DNA of 64,000 nt from Poriferisodalis sp965205175. Lineage in GTDB: Bacteria; Actinomycetota; Acidimicrobiia; Acidimicrobiales; Poriferisodalaceae. The position numbers and the translations under genes were made by a program. Below are positions 56,539 to 64,000 of this stretch, in pieces. Numbering within the stretch: the first letter of the stretch is position 1; the number at the start of each line of letters is the position of its first letter. The notes under the pieces are model-generated. The model made no database searches. It was not told the DNA's origin and worked only from the letters and a program-made list of their open reading frames with translations. The stretch lies in NCBI RefSeq assembly GCF_965205175.1, contig NZ_OZ242038.1:1426001-1490000 (forward strand), given 5' to 3'.

Positions 56539-57264
56539 ATGGCCGCAGCGCAACATCGTCCAGCACTGCTCACCGACGACATGCGAATGAAGCTGAACGC
56601 GGTGTCCACAGCGACACTCGCCGGCCAGATGCAGCGGCGTGGCATGCAGAACAGCTTCCTGGGTGGGCTGCGGCCGCTGAACGACGGCCAACGCATGCTC
56701 GGCTACGCGCACACGCTGCGTTTCGTGCCCAAGCGCGAGGACTTCGAGCGCCGACTTCAAGGACCCAACGCGCAACGACAGGCCGTGGAGTCCATCGAAC
56801 CCGAAGAAGTGCTGATCGTGGAAGCCCGAGGCGAGCCGCACGCTGGCACGATCGGCGACATCTTCACGATGCGCATCAAGCACCTCGGTGCGTCGGGCTT
56901 CGTCACCGACGGCGCGCTGCGCGACACACCGGCGGTGGCCGATGTCGGCTTGCCCGTCTACCACCTGTCGTCTCATGCGGCGACCCTCGGCAGGCTGCAC
57001 ACGCCGCTGGAGCATCAAGTGCCGATTGCCTGCGCGGGCGTGACGGTGCTGCCGGGGGACATCATCGTGGGCGACGGCGAGGGGGCGGTGGTCATCCCGG
57101 CGCTGCTGGCCGCCGAAGTCGCGGACGATGCGTACACCCAGGAAATCGAGGAAGAGTGGGCCATCGAGCGGGTTGCTGCGGGGGAAAGCTCAATGGGCAC
57201 ATTCCCCATCGCCAAGGACCGACGCCCGGAGTTCGAGGCGTGGCTGGCCCAGCGACAGCGCTGA
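56539..57264 (+). CDS. RraA/HMG-aldolase-like protein
   Basis: Protein of 241 aa from the RraA / 4-hydroxy-4-methyl-2-oxoglutarate aldolase superfamily. The family core is HAGTIGDIFTMRIKHLGASGFVTDGALRDTPAV, with the conserved Gly, Arg and Asp that bind metal and pyruvate-like substrate. In aromatic degradation such proteins cleave the late pathway product to pyruvate and oxaloacetate; the exact reaction here is not proven. ATG 56539 has AAGGGGAG upstream. It is the first gene of the right-hand cluster. Confidence 0.8.
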   Translation: MAAAQHRPALLTDDMRMKLNAVSTATLAGQMQRRGMQNSFLGGLRPLNDGQRMLGYAHTLRFVPKREDFERRLQGPNAQRQAVESIEPEEVLIVEARGEPHAGTIGDIFTMRIKHLGASGFVTDGALRDTPAVADVGLPVYHLSSHAATLGRLHTPLEHQVPIACAGVTVLPGDIIVGDGEGAVVIPALLAAEVADDAYTQEIEEEWAIERVAAGESSMGTFPIAKDRRPEFEAWLAQRQR

Positions 57265-57339
57265 TGCCTCGCCGTAGACCGGTCAGGCGACGACGCGGCT
57301 AGGCGGGAGACCCAGTCGGCCGGCTAACCAGCGGGCCGG

Positions 57340-57831
57340 CTAACGCGATGAGGCGGCGAGAGCGGCTGCGCCTGCTTGAGCGACTTGGGCGTCTTCCTCG
57401 GCTGAGCCTCCCGAGACGCCGACAGCACCCACCAAGGCACCGTCGACGAAGATGCCGATGCCGCCGCCGAACACGATCAGGCGTGGCGTGTGGGTGATGC
57501 CGTGAACCAACGCGGGCTCGTCCTTGATGAGGTCCCACCAGTCGCCGGTCGGCATGCCTGCGAAGCCGGCCACCGTGAAGGCCTTGTTGAGTGCGATGCC
57601 GGCGGACAGGCGAGGGGCACCGTCCATGCGAGCGGTGGCGATGGCCTCGCCCGAGGCATCTGTCACTGCGATGCAAAAGCGCCTGCCCATGGCCTCGGCC
57701 TTGTCCAATGCGGCATCGAGGGCTTTGCGAGCACCCGCGAGCGTCAGTACGCGGCTCGCAGCGATGTCTCCGGCCTCAGCCGTCCCCCGGTCAGCAGCGT
57801 CAGTTTCAGCAGTTTCCGTGCCAGCAGCCAT
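57340..57831 (-). CDS. GlcG/HbpS-like protein (DUF336)
   Basis: Protein of 163 aa with the GlcG/HbpS fold: LTLAGARKALDAALDKAEAMG, CIAVTDASGEAIATARMDGA, ALNKAFTVAGF and GGGIGIFVDGALVGAVGVSGGSAEEDAQVAQAG. These proteins bind haem or small ligands in the family, but their enzymatic role is unclear. The N-terminal 25 residues are Asp/Ala-rich. It faces the LLM gene divergently, and the repeats at 57886-57947 lie between them. Confidence 0.8.
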   Translation of the reverse strand: MAAGTETAETDAADRGTAEAGDIAASRVLTLAGARKALDAALDKAEAMGRRFCIAVTDASGEAIATARMDGAPRLSAGIALNKAFTVAGFAGMPTGDWWDLIKDEPALVHGITHTPRLIVFGGGIGIFVDGALVGAVGVSGGSAEEDAQVAQAGAAALAASSR

Positions 57832-57885
57832 GGCGTCGTGGGCCCCCCTTGTTGTGTTCGCGGTTCGTCGTCCGCGGCGCCCGGA

Positions 57886-57947
57886 GAAGTGAACATCGTG
57901 AAGTGAACACCGTGGAGTGAACTCGGGTTACTCTGCAGTTGCTGCAG
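57886..57947. promoter_or_regulatory. Triple 14-bp repeat and CTGCAG pair before the LLM gene
   Basis: Three 14-bp units, GAAGTGAACATCGT, GAAGTGAACACCGT and GGAGTGAACTCGGG, are packed end to end at 57886-57927. A CTGCAG-TTG-CTGCAG element follows at 57933-57947, 17 nt before the LLM start. Both lie between the divergent GlcG and LLM genes and look like regulator sites. Confidence 0.5.
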
Positions 57948-57964
57948 ACTGCTGGGATTGCGCC

Positions 57965-58915
57965 ATGGACGTCGGCATCATCATCGGGGAAGCCACACCG
58001 CTGAGCTGGGAGCGCTGGCGACACATCTGCCGGCTCGTCGAACGGCTCGAGTTCGACTCGCTGTATCGCTCCGACCACTACTTCAACGGCAAGCAGAAGG
58101 ACGCCATCGACGTCTACCTGTCGTTCGTGATGGCGGCAGCCGAGACCGAGCGCCTCCGCTTCGGCCCGTTGGTCACGCCGATCACCTTCCGCGAGCCGGT
58201 GAACGTAGGTCGGATGGCGCAGCAGCTGGAGTCGCTGGCGCCCGGCCGATTCGTGCTGGGACTCGGTGCCGGCTGGTACCCCGACGAGCACGCCGTCTAC
58301 GGCATCGACTTTCCGGCCGGCACCGAACGCTACGACCGGCTCGAAGAGGCGCTAGCGCTGATGAAGGAGCTGTGGTACTCCGCATCGGGCCGCTTCGACG
58401 GCAGTTACTACCGCATCAGCGGGACGGACTCCAAGCCGCACCCGCCCCCCGGCAGGCCGCCGATCCTCATCGGGGGCAGCGGCCCGCGCCGGACACTGCG
58501 TATTGTGGCCCAGCACGCGCACGAATGGAACACCACCCCGCTCGACGTGGCGGCCTACCGCGCGGCGAACGAGGCGCTGGCTGGCCACTGCGAGGACGTC
58601 GGCCGCGATCCGGCCGCCATCCGCAAGTCGATGCTCATCTTCGCAGCCATCGGTCCCGACGACCACCACGAGCGCCTCGTGCTGCAGCGCTTCTTGGACA
58701 TGATGGCACCGGAGGGCTCGGGCATCAGTCTCGACGACGCGATCGCCGCGGGGCACGGCCCTTGGCAGGGATCTGTCGAACAACTCGTGGACCACTGCGG
58801 CCAACTGCGCGACCTAGGCCTCGACGAGGTGGTGTTCGAGCACTTCTGCCATGAGGACGACACGGTGCCGGAGTGGATGGCAGCCGAGATCATGCCGAGG
58901 CTCGCAGCACTCTGA
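57965..58915 (+). CDS. LLM-class flavin/F420-dependent oxidoreductase 1 of the cluster
   Basis: Luciferase-like TIM-barrel oxidoreductase of 316 aa: MDVGIIIGEATPLSWERW, FDSLYRSDHYF, FGPLVTPITFREPVNVGRMAQQLESLAPGRFVLGLGAGWYPDEHAVYGIDF and PPILIGGSGPRRTLRIVAQHAHEWN are all conserved. The cofactor (FMN or F420) cannot be told from this. It probably carries out one redox step on the unknown substrate. ATG 57965 lacks a good ribosome site. Confidence 0.87.
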   Translation: MDVGIIIGEATPLSWERWRHICRLVERLEFDSLYRSDHYFNGKQKDAIDVYLSFVMAAAETERLRFGPLVTPITFREPVNVGRMAQQLESLAPGRFVLGLGAGWYPDEHAVYGIDFPAGTERYDRLEEALALMKELWYSASGRFDGSYYRISGTDSKPHPPPGRPPILIGGSGPRRTLRIVAQHAHEWNTTPLDVAAYRAANEALAGHCEDVGRDPAAIRKSMLIFAAIGPDDHHERLVLQRFLDMMAPEGSGISLDDAIAAGHGPWQGSVEQLVDHCGQLRDLGLDEVVFEHFCHEDDTVPEWMAAEIMPRLAAL

Positions 58916-59141
58916 GCCACAAGCGGCCGCTCAGCGGGCGACGTCGAGCCCTGCAGTACTGCAGGCGCTTCGACTATGCTCGGCGGCAGGACCGTGGCAG
59001 GTGCCACCAAGTACCTCCGGGGGCAGGTACCGAGGAGCAGGATCGGCTCGGCACCAGCTCCAACCCGTTCCAGTAGCAACCTGCACTAGCTGCAGACCGT
59101 GCCGACACCGTCGTCGGCAACGCAAGCCACAGAGGTAACCC
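58916..59141. promoter_or_regulatory. Intergenic region with two CTGCAG-type sites and hairpins
   Basis: A perfect 16-bp palindrome CCTGCAGTACTGCAGG lies at 58950-58965 and a second site CTGCAC-TAG-CTGCAG at 59081-59095. The second agrees with the 57933 site at 16 of 19 bases, counting the flank. Two hairpins, GTGGCA/TGCCAC at 58994-59007 and GTACCT/AGGTAC at 59011-59030, may form in the leader. A -10-like TATGCT sits near 58974. No gene is seen in these 226 bp. Confidence 0.5.
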
Positions 59142-59714
59142 ATGACCGACACCATCGCCAAGCGCACGACGGCGGTGACGCCCCGGGGCGTCAACCACCT
59201 CGTGCTCAACGTTCGCAACATGGAGGAATCGCATCATTTCTGGAGCGACCTGCTGGGCTTCAAGCAAGTAGGCGCGCTGGACGCTGAGCGCTATGAGGTT
59301 CCTCCCTACAAGATGCAGTTCTACAGCGGCGTCATCGACGACGTGAACCACCACGATGTCGCACTCGTGGAGATGCCCCAGCTGCCGGCGCCACCCGAGC
59401 AGTGGGACATGTTCTCGGGCGCCTGCGCCGTGAACCACATCGCCATCACCTACCCGGACCGCGAGTCGTGGCTCGAGCAGGTGCAGTTCCTCAAGGACAG
59501 CGGCGTCAAGATGAACCTGCGCGTCGACCATGGCATGACGCACAGCGTGTACATCAACGATCCCAACGGGTACGGCGTCGAGGTGCTCTACGAGCTGCCT
59601 GCCGAAGTCTGGGATCACGACATCAACGGCGCGCTGAACTACGCGAACGTGCTGCCCGAAGAGGATCTGCTGGTCGACACCACCGACTACGAGACGAACT
59701 TCGACCGACGCTGA
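59142..59714 (+). CDS. VOC-family extradiol dioxygenase-like protein
   Basis: Vicinal-oxygen-chelate protein of 190 aa with two beta-alpha-beta3 modules. Likely metal ligands are H19 in GVNHLVLNV, H99 in AVNHIAITY and E147 in GYGVEVLYELP; INDPNGYGVEV is the typical DPNG motif of catechol 2,3-dioxygenase/glyoxalase proteins. Meta-cleavage of a catechol is a reasonable role beside an HpaB-like hydroxylase, but other VOC reactions are possible. It is preceded by two CTGCAG-type sites and followed by the QOR gene 85 nt away. Confidence 0.82.
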   Translation: MTDTIAKRTTAVTPRGVNHLVLNVRNMEESHHFWSDLLGFKQVGALDAERYEVPPYKMQFYSGVIDDVNHHDVALVEMPQLPAPPEQWDMFSGACAVNHIAITYPDRESWLEQVQFLKDSGVKMNLRVDHGMTHSVYINDPNGYGVEVLYELPAEVWDHDINGALNYANVLPEEDLLVDTTDYETNFDRR

Positions 59715-59799
59715 GTTCCGCCTGCGAGCCCCGAACGGGAGCGCTGGGCACCCAGCGACCGGCGGCGCGCCGACTTTGCGCGAGCGCGAAGGGACATCC

Positions 59800-60768
59800 A
59801 TGCACGCCATCCAAGTAGCCGAGCCCGGCGGGACCGAAGCGCTCGCATGGACCGAGGTCGATGACCCGGTCGCCGGCGTGGGAACGCTGGTCGTGGAGCT
59901 CGCCGCAGCAGGCGTCAATTACATCGACACCTACCATCGCAGCGGTCTGTACCCCGTGCCGCTGCCGTTTGTCGTGGGCGTGGAGGGTGCCGGCGTGGTC
60001 GTCGAGGTAGGTGCCGAGGTGGACGGGTTCGCCGTCGGCGACGAGGTTGCGTGGACCTCGAACCTCGGGTCATACGCCGAGCGTGTCGTAGTAGCAGCGC
60101 GCAACGCTGTTCGCTTGCCGGACGGCGTCAGCTCCGATCTGGGCGCCGCAGTGATGCTGCAGGGCTTGACGGCGCACTTCTTGGCATGCTCTACGTTTCC
60201 GCTCGAGCCGGGGCATCGCTGCCTCATCCACGCCGGCGCCGGCGGAGTAGGGCTCCTGCTCATCCAGATCGCCAAGATGCGCGGTGCGGAAGTGTTCACC
60301 ACCGTCGGCACGGCGGAAAAGGGCGAGCTGGCCGCCGCCGCCGGAGCGGATCACGTCATCAACTACCGCGAGGAGGACTTCGGCGACGCGGTCGAGCGGA
60401 TCGCAGGCGCTCGCCCGCTTGATGTGATCTACGACGGTGTCGGTGCCGACACCTTCGATCGCGGCCTGGAAGTGCTTCGGCCACGCGGCATGATGGCCAC
60501 CTTCGGCAATGCGTCGGGCCCAGTGCCGCCGCTGGCGCCGCTGCGACTGTCCACGGGCGGGTCGCTGTTCCTGACGCGTCCGACGCTGGCTGACCACACG
60601 GCGACGCGTGACGAGTTCGAACGTCGCGCCGAGGATCTGTTCGCATGGCTCGCCGCCGGCGACCTCGACGTGCGTATTGGCGCGCGATTCCCGCTGGCCG
60701 ATGCGCGCAGCGCGCACGAGGCGCTGCAAGGCCGCTCCACGACCGGCAAGGTCCTGCTCATCCCCTGA
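59800..60768 (+). CDS. Quinone oxidoreductase-like MDR protein
   Basis: Zinc-free medium-chain dehydrogenase/reductase of 322 aa, quinone oxidoreductase type. N-terminal VELAAAGVNYIDTYHRSGLYPVPLPFVVGVEGAGVV, the NADPH motif AGAGGVGLLLIQIAK and the QOR signature DVIYDGVGADTFDRGLEVLRPRGMMATFGNASG are clear. It would reduce a quinone or enone with NADPH. ATG 59800 has GAAGGGA upstream; an earlier in-frame start (59776) lacks one. Confidence 0.9.
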   Translation: MHAIQVAEPGGTEALAWTEVDDPVAGVGTLVVELAAAGVNYIDTYHRSGLYPVPLPFVVGVEGAGVVVEVGAEVDGFAVGDEVAWTSNLGSYAERVVVAARNAVRLPDGVSSDLGAAVMLQGLTAHFLACSTFPLEPGHRCLIHAGAGGVGLLLIQIAKMRGAEVFTTVGTAEKGELAAAAGADHVINYREEDFGDAVERIAGARPLDVIYDGVGADTFDRGLEVLRPRGMMATFGNASGPVPPLAPLRLSTGGSLFLTRPTLADHTATRDEFERRAEDLFAWLAAGDLDVRIGARFPLADARSAHEALQGRSTTGKVLLIP

Positions 60769-60855
60769 GCGGGTCCGGGACGCCGTTCTGCGTTAGTGTC
60801 TGAGGCGCTCGAAGACCGAGCGGATTGAGCGTCGAGGGGAACGGGGGCAGTACCC

Positions 60856-62436
60856 ATGAGTGATACATCCACGAGCCAAGCCGTCGAAACCTGGTCGCCG
60901 ATGACCGGCGAGGAGTACATCGAGAGCCTGCGCGACGGGCGCACCGTCTACTTCCAGGGCGAGAAGGTGCTCGACGTCACGACGCATCCCGCATTTCGCA
61001 ACAGCGTGCGGTCCATCGCTCGGCTGTACGACGCACTGCACGATCCGGCCCAGCAGGACGTGCTGATGTGCGACACCGACACCGGGTCCGGCGGCAAGAC
61101 ACACAAGTTCTTCCGGGTGCCCCGCAGCGCCGAGGACCTCGTCGGCGCACGTGACGCCATTGCCGGCTGGCAGCGCTTGACCTATGGATGGATGGGCCGC
61201 AGCCCCGACTACAAGGCATCGTTCCTGGGAACGCTCGGCGCCTTCCCCGAGTTCTACGGCGACTACCGCGACAACGCCCAGTACTGGTATCGCCGCAGCC
61301 AGGAGGAAGTGTCGTACTGGAACCACGCCATCGTCCATCCGCCGGTCGACCGGCATCTCGGTGCCGACCAGGCCGGCGACGTCTGCATGCATGTGGAGCG
61401 CGAGACCGACAACGGGCTGATCGTGTCGGGCGCGAAGGTGGTTGCCACCGGTTCGGCGCTGACGCACTACAACTTCATCGCCCACTTCGGACCCGTTCCG
61501 CTGCAAGACCCGTCCTTCGCCATCGTCTGCACGACCCCGATGGATGTCGAAGGCGTCAAGCTCATCTGCCGCAACTCCTACGAGCTGCAGGCCGCCGCTA
61601 CCGGCAGCGTGTTCGACTATCCGCTGTCGAGCCGGCTCGACGAGAACGACTCCATCCTGGTGTTCGACGAGGTGCTGATCCCGTGGGAGAACGTGTTTCT
61701 CTACGGCGACCTCGAGAACGCCAACAACTTCTTCCCAGCTTCGGGCTTCATCCCCCGATTCACCTTCCACGGACTCGCCCGGCTGTGCGTGAAGCTGGAC
61801 TTCATCGCCGGGTTGTTGTCCAAGGCGCTGCGGGCGACCGGCACGCGCGACTTCCGCGGCGTGCAGGCCAACTTGGGCGAGGTGATCGCCATCCGTAACC
61901 TGATGTGGGGCCTGAGCGACGCGATGGCCAAGAGTCCCGACCCGTGGGAGAACGGCGCTGTGCAGCCGTCGCTGCTGTATGGCATGGCCTATCGCACCTT
62001 CACCCCGGTGCTTTACCCGCGCATCAAGGACATCGTGGAATCCGTGGTCGGTTCCGGGCTGATCTACGTCAACTCGAACGCGAACGACTTCAAGTCCGAC
62101 GAGATTCGCCCGTACCTCGAGCGGTACGTGCGAGGCTCCAACGGCATTCCGGCGCTCGAGCGGGTCAAGATCATGAAGCTGCTGTGGGATGCCATGGGCA
62201 GCGAGTTCGGCGGCCGCCACGAGCTGTACGAGCGAAACTACGCAGGCAACAACGAGCAGATCCGTTATGAGAACCTGCATGTTGCCGACACAGAGATTCC
62301 CGGCATGGGTTCCATGACCCAGGCGCTCGAGGGCTTCGCGGAGCAGTGCATGGCCGAGTACGACCTCGACGGCTGGACGATCCCGGGGTTCTTCAACCCC
62401 GACGACGTCTCGCTGGTGGGCCGCGACTGGGGCTGA
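60856..62436 (+). CDS. 4-hydroxyphenylacetate 3-hydroxylase (HpaB)-family monooxygenase
   Basis: FAD/FADH2-dependent aromatic hydroxylase of 526 aa of the HpaB family: [73 protein letters not shown], and [22 protein letters not shown] match the two-component oxygenase fold. The C-terminus is [15 protein letters not shown]. Substrate may be a phenol or heterocycle. It needs a flavin reductase (HpaC type), and none is in the window. It is the clearest ring-attacking enzyme of the cluster. Confidence 0.9.
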   Translation: MSDTSTSQAVETWSPMTGEEYIESLRDGRTVYFQGEKVLDVTTHPAFRNSVRSIARLYDALHDPAQQDVLMCDTDTGSGGKTHKFFRVPRSAEDLVGARDAIAGWQRLTYGWMGRSPDYKASFLGTLGAFPEFYGDYRDNAQYWYRRSQEEVSYWNHAIVHPPVDRHLGADQAGDVCMHVERETDNGLIVSGAKVVATGSALTHYNFIAHFGPVPLQDPSFAIVCTTPMDVEGVKLICRNSYELQAAATGSVFDYPLSSRLDENDSILVFDEVLIPWENVFLYGDLENANNFFPASGFIPRFTFHGLARLCVKLDFIAGLLSKALRATGTRDFRGVQANLGEVIAIRNLMWGLSDAMAKSPDPWENGAVQPSLLYGMAYRTFTPVLYPRIKDIVESVVGSGLIYVNSNANDFKSDEIRPYLERYVRGSNGIPALERVKIMKLLWDAMGSEFGGRHELYERNYAGNNEQIRYENLHVADTEIPGMGSMTQALEGFAEQCMAEYDLDGWTIPGFFNPDDVSLVGRDWG

Positions 62437-62476
62437 GCCATCCAGCAGGGCTGAGCAATCCGGCAAGGAGCCTGTC

Positions 62477-63772
62477 GTGAAGTCCATCTTCTTCCATCTG
62501 ATGCCCTACCCGGAGCTGCCGCCGGACTTCCCCGAGCGGCACCGATCGGTCTGGGTCGACATCGATCCCCAGCTCTACGACCCCGTCGTGGGCCATCGCA
62601 CCTACAACACCTATCTCGACCAGCTCGAATTCGCGGCCGCATGCGGATTCGACGCCGTCGGCATCAACGAGCACCATGCCAACGGCTACGGACTGATGCC
62701 GAGCCCCAACATCATCGCGGCAGCGTTGTCACGCAACTGTCCGGACACCAACATTGTGGTGCTGGGCGACTCGGTAGCGCTGTACAACCCGCCGCTGCGG
62801 GTAGCCGAGGAGATCGCGATGCTGGACGGCATCACCGGCGGGCGCATGATCGCGGGCTTCCCGGTGGGCTCGCCGATGGACACCATCTACGCCTACGGGC
62901 AGAACCCGGCAACGCTGCGCGAGCGGTACCACGAGGGGGTGGATCTCATCCGCCGCGCATGGACATCGGACGAAGTGTTCAGCTTCAACGGCAACTACAA
63001 CAAGCTTCGCTACGTCAATGTCTGGCCTCGGCCGGTGCAGCAACCCCACCCGCCCGTCTGGATTCCGGGCGGCGGGTCGGTGGACACGTGGGACTGGTGC
63101 GCTGCGGAGGACTTGGTGTACTGCTACCTGAGCTACTTCGGCTACAAGGCAGGATTGCGCACCATGCAGGGCTTCTGGAAGAAGGTCCAAGAACTCGGCA
63201 AGGAGGCCAACCCGTTTCAGGGCGGCTTCGCCCAGTTCATTGCGGTGGCAGACACCGAGGCCGAGGCGTGGGATCTGTACCGCGAGCCGGCCGAGTACTT
63301 CTTCAACACCTGTTTGCACGTGTATGCCGGCTATGCCGATCCGCCTGGCTACAAGACGCCCAACACCGTGCGGGCCGGAGTCGAAGGCATGGTCGAGCGT
63401 GCCGCGCGCGAGGCCACTGCCCGGCGGGAGGCCAACGCAGCCGGGACTGCCCGATCCGGAGGCGCTCAGCCGTCGTATGGCTCGAAGAAGCTCACCTTCG
63501 AGGCGATGGTGGACAAGGGCTACATCATCTTGGGCAACCCCACTCAAGTCGCCGAACAAGTGCATGAGCTGGCTACCACGATGAACGTCGGCCACCTGAT
63601 GGTGTTCTCCCACTTCGGCAATATGGATCCGGGGCTGGCGAAGATGAACACCGAGATGTACGCCACCAAGGTGATGCCCGAAGTCGCGACGCTGTTCGAG
63701 GACGAGTACGAAGACCACTGGTGGCCGAAGCCCGAACACCAGCTCGTGCCGCTTGCCGGCAGTGCTCGGTGA
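62477..63772 (+). CDS. LLM-class flavin-dependent oxidoreductase 2 of the cluster
   Basis: Luciferase-like oxidoreductase of 431 aa. Motifs: MKSIFFHLMPYPELPPDFPERHRSVW, GFDAVGINEHHANGYGLMPSPN, VLGDSVALYNPPLRVAEEIAMLDGITGGRMIAGFPVGSP and PPVWIPGGGSVDTWDW. It is much longer than the first LLM gene, with an extra middle section, and ends with a Trp-rich DHWWPKPEHQL. GTG 62477 has AAGGAG about 8 nt upstream. It overlaps the hydrolase gene by 4 nt, so the two are probably made together. Confidence 0.88.
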   Translation: MKSIFFHLMPYPELPPDFPERHRSVWVDIDPQLYDPVVGHRTYNTYLDQLEFAAACGFDAVGINEHHANGYGLMPSPNIIAAALSRNCPDTNIVVLGDSVALYNPPLRVAEEIAMLDGITGGRMIAGFPVGSPMDTIYAYGQNPATLRERYHEGVDLIRRAWTSDEVFSFNGNYNKLRYVNVWPRPVQQPHPPVWIPGGGSVDTWDWCAAEDLVYCYLSYFGYKAGLRTMQGFWKKVQELGKEANPFQGGFAQFIAVADTEAEAWDLYREPAEYFFNTCLHVYAGYADPPGYKTPNTVRAGVEGMVERAAREATARREANAAGTARSGGAQPSYGSKKLTFEAMVDKGYIILGNPTQVAEQVHELATTMNVGHLMVFSHFGNMDPGLAKMNTEMYATKVMPEVATLFEDEYEDHWWPKPEHQLVPLAGSAR

Positions 63773-64000
63773 GCGACGGCTCAGCAGCGGCCGGCTCGCC
63801 GCCTGCGAGCAGCTTCGCACCGGCCACGCTGCCATTTCGGCACGGGCACATAGGCATCGTCGAGCTCGGCGAGGGTCCCAAGGTCGGCTACCTGCACGGG
63901 ATGCTCGGCAACCCCGGTGCGCACGCAGTGCTGCAGGCCCTGGCCGCGACCGGCCGCCGCGTCGTTGCGCCGAGCCTGCCGGGGTTCACGGGCTCGAGCG
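63769..64000 (+). CDS. Alpha/beta hydrolase, N-terminal part (runs off the window)
   Basis: Only about 77 residues are in the window, beginning with GTG at 63769, which overlaps the LLM stop (GTGA). GKVGYLHG-like text (GPKVGYLHGMLGNPG) is the oxyanion-hole HG motif of an alpha/beta hydrolase, and GRRVVAPSLPGFTGSS is the usual strand and turn before the nucleophile elbow. In an aromatic cluster it could be a meta-cleavage-product hydrolase (inference). Confidence 0.75.
   Translation, partial: MSDGSAAAGSPPASSFAPATLPFRHGHIGIVELGEGPKVGYLHGMLGNPGAHAVLQALAATGRRVVAPSLPGFTGSS

Overview
The window looks like a chromosomal segment of a high-GC actinobacterium. The gene set suggests an uncultured Acidimicrobiia-like lineage, but that is inference from gene content and style, not a phylogeny. 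Supporting signs are the strong G/C bias, frequent GTG starts, many 4-nt ATGA/GTGA gene overlaps, GatCAB with a GluRS and no glutaminyl-tRNA synthetase in view, several luciferase-like (LLM) flavin oxidoreductases, and large lipoprotein solute-binding proteins with acidic linkers. Most of the window is housekeeping and metabolic. There is no phage, transposase, CRISPR array or rRNA.

Layout. 0-7 kb (minus strand): the 5' part of ligA, then two tandem paralogous secreted proteins with a signal peptide, two Fn3-like domains, Thr-rich and Asp-rich linkers, and 14 RCC1-like repeats with paired cysteines. 7.0-7.6 kb: a MazEF-type toxin-antitoxin pair flanked by an imperfect direct repeat. 7.7-12 kb: a membrane protein and gatC-gatA-gatB. 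12-15 kb (minus): a MATE transporter and a sorbosone-dehydrogenase-like lipoprotein. 15-20 kb: ilvB-ilvN-ilvC behind a twin-hairpin leader, and two RDD membrane proteins. 20-24 kb: serine synthesis genes (serC, divergent from an aminotransferase and serA). 23.6-32 kb (minus): a COG0523 metallochaperone, an amidohydrolase and a complete peptide-type ABC importer. 32-34 kb: an SsuD-like monooxygenase and a class I amidotransferase. 34-40 kb: leuD-leuC, greA, leuB-cimA. 40-42.4 kb: small proteins, gltX and tRNA-Gln(CUG). 42.6-49.3 kb: a Liv-type importer with enlarged permeases. 49.4-51.3 kb: a polysaccharide deacetylase and an EamA transporter. 51.3-56.2 kb (minus): a second complete Liv-type importer. 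56.5-64 kb: a catabolic cluster of an RraA-like aldolase, GlcG protein, two LLM enzymes, a VOC dioxygenase-like protein, a quinone oxidoreductase, an HpaB-family flavin monooxygenase and a truncated alpha/beta hydrolase.

How it works together. IlvBNC, LeuCD, LeuB and CimA cover most of branched-chain amino acid synthesis, with isoleucine made through citramalate. GatCAB, GltX and a tRNA-Gln carrying a U1-A72 pair fit indirect Gln-tRNA synthesis. The right-hand cluster, with its own importer and recurring promoter repeats (CTGCAG pairs, a triple 14-bp repeat, CGAGTGC half-sites), looks like a regulated uptake-plus-degradation system for an aromatic or heterocyclic compound. The substrate is unknown. 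It is the best candidate here for an undescribed pathway; the RCC1-repeat surface protein pair is second.
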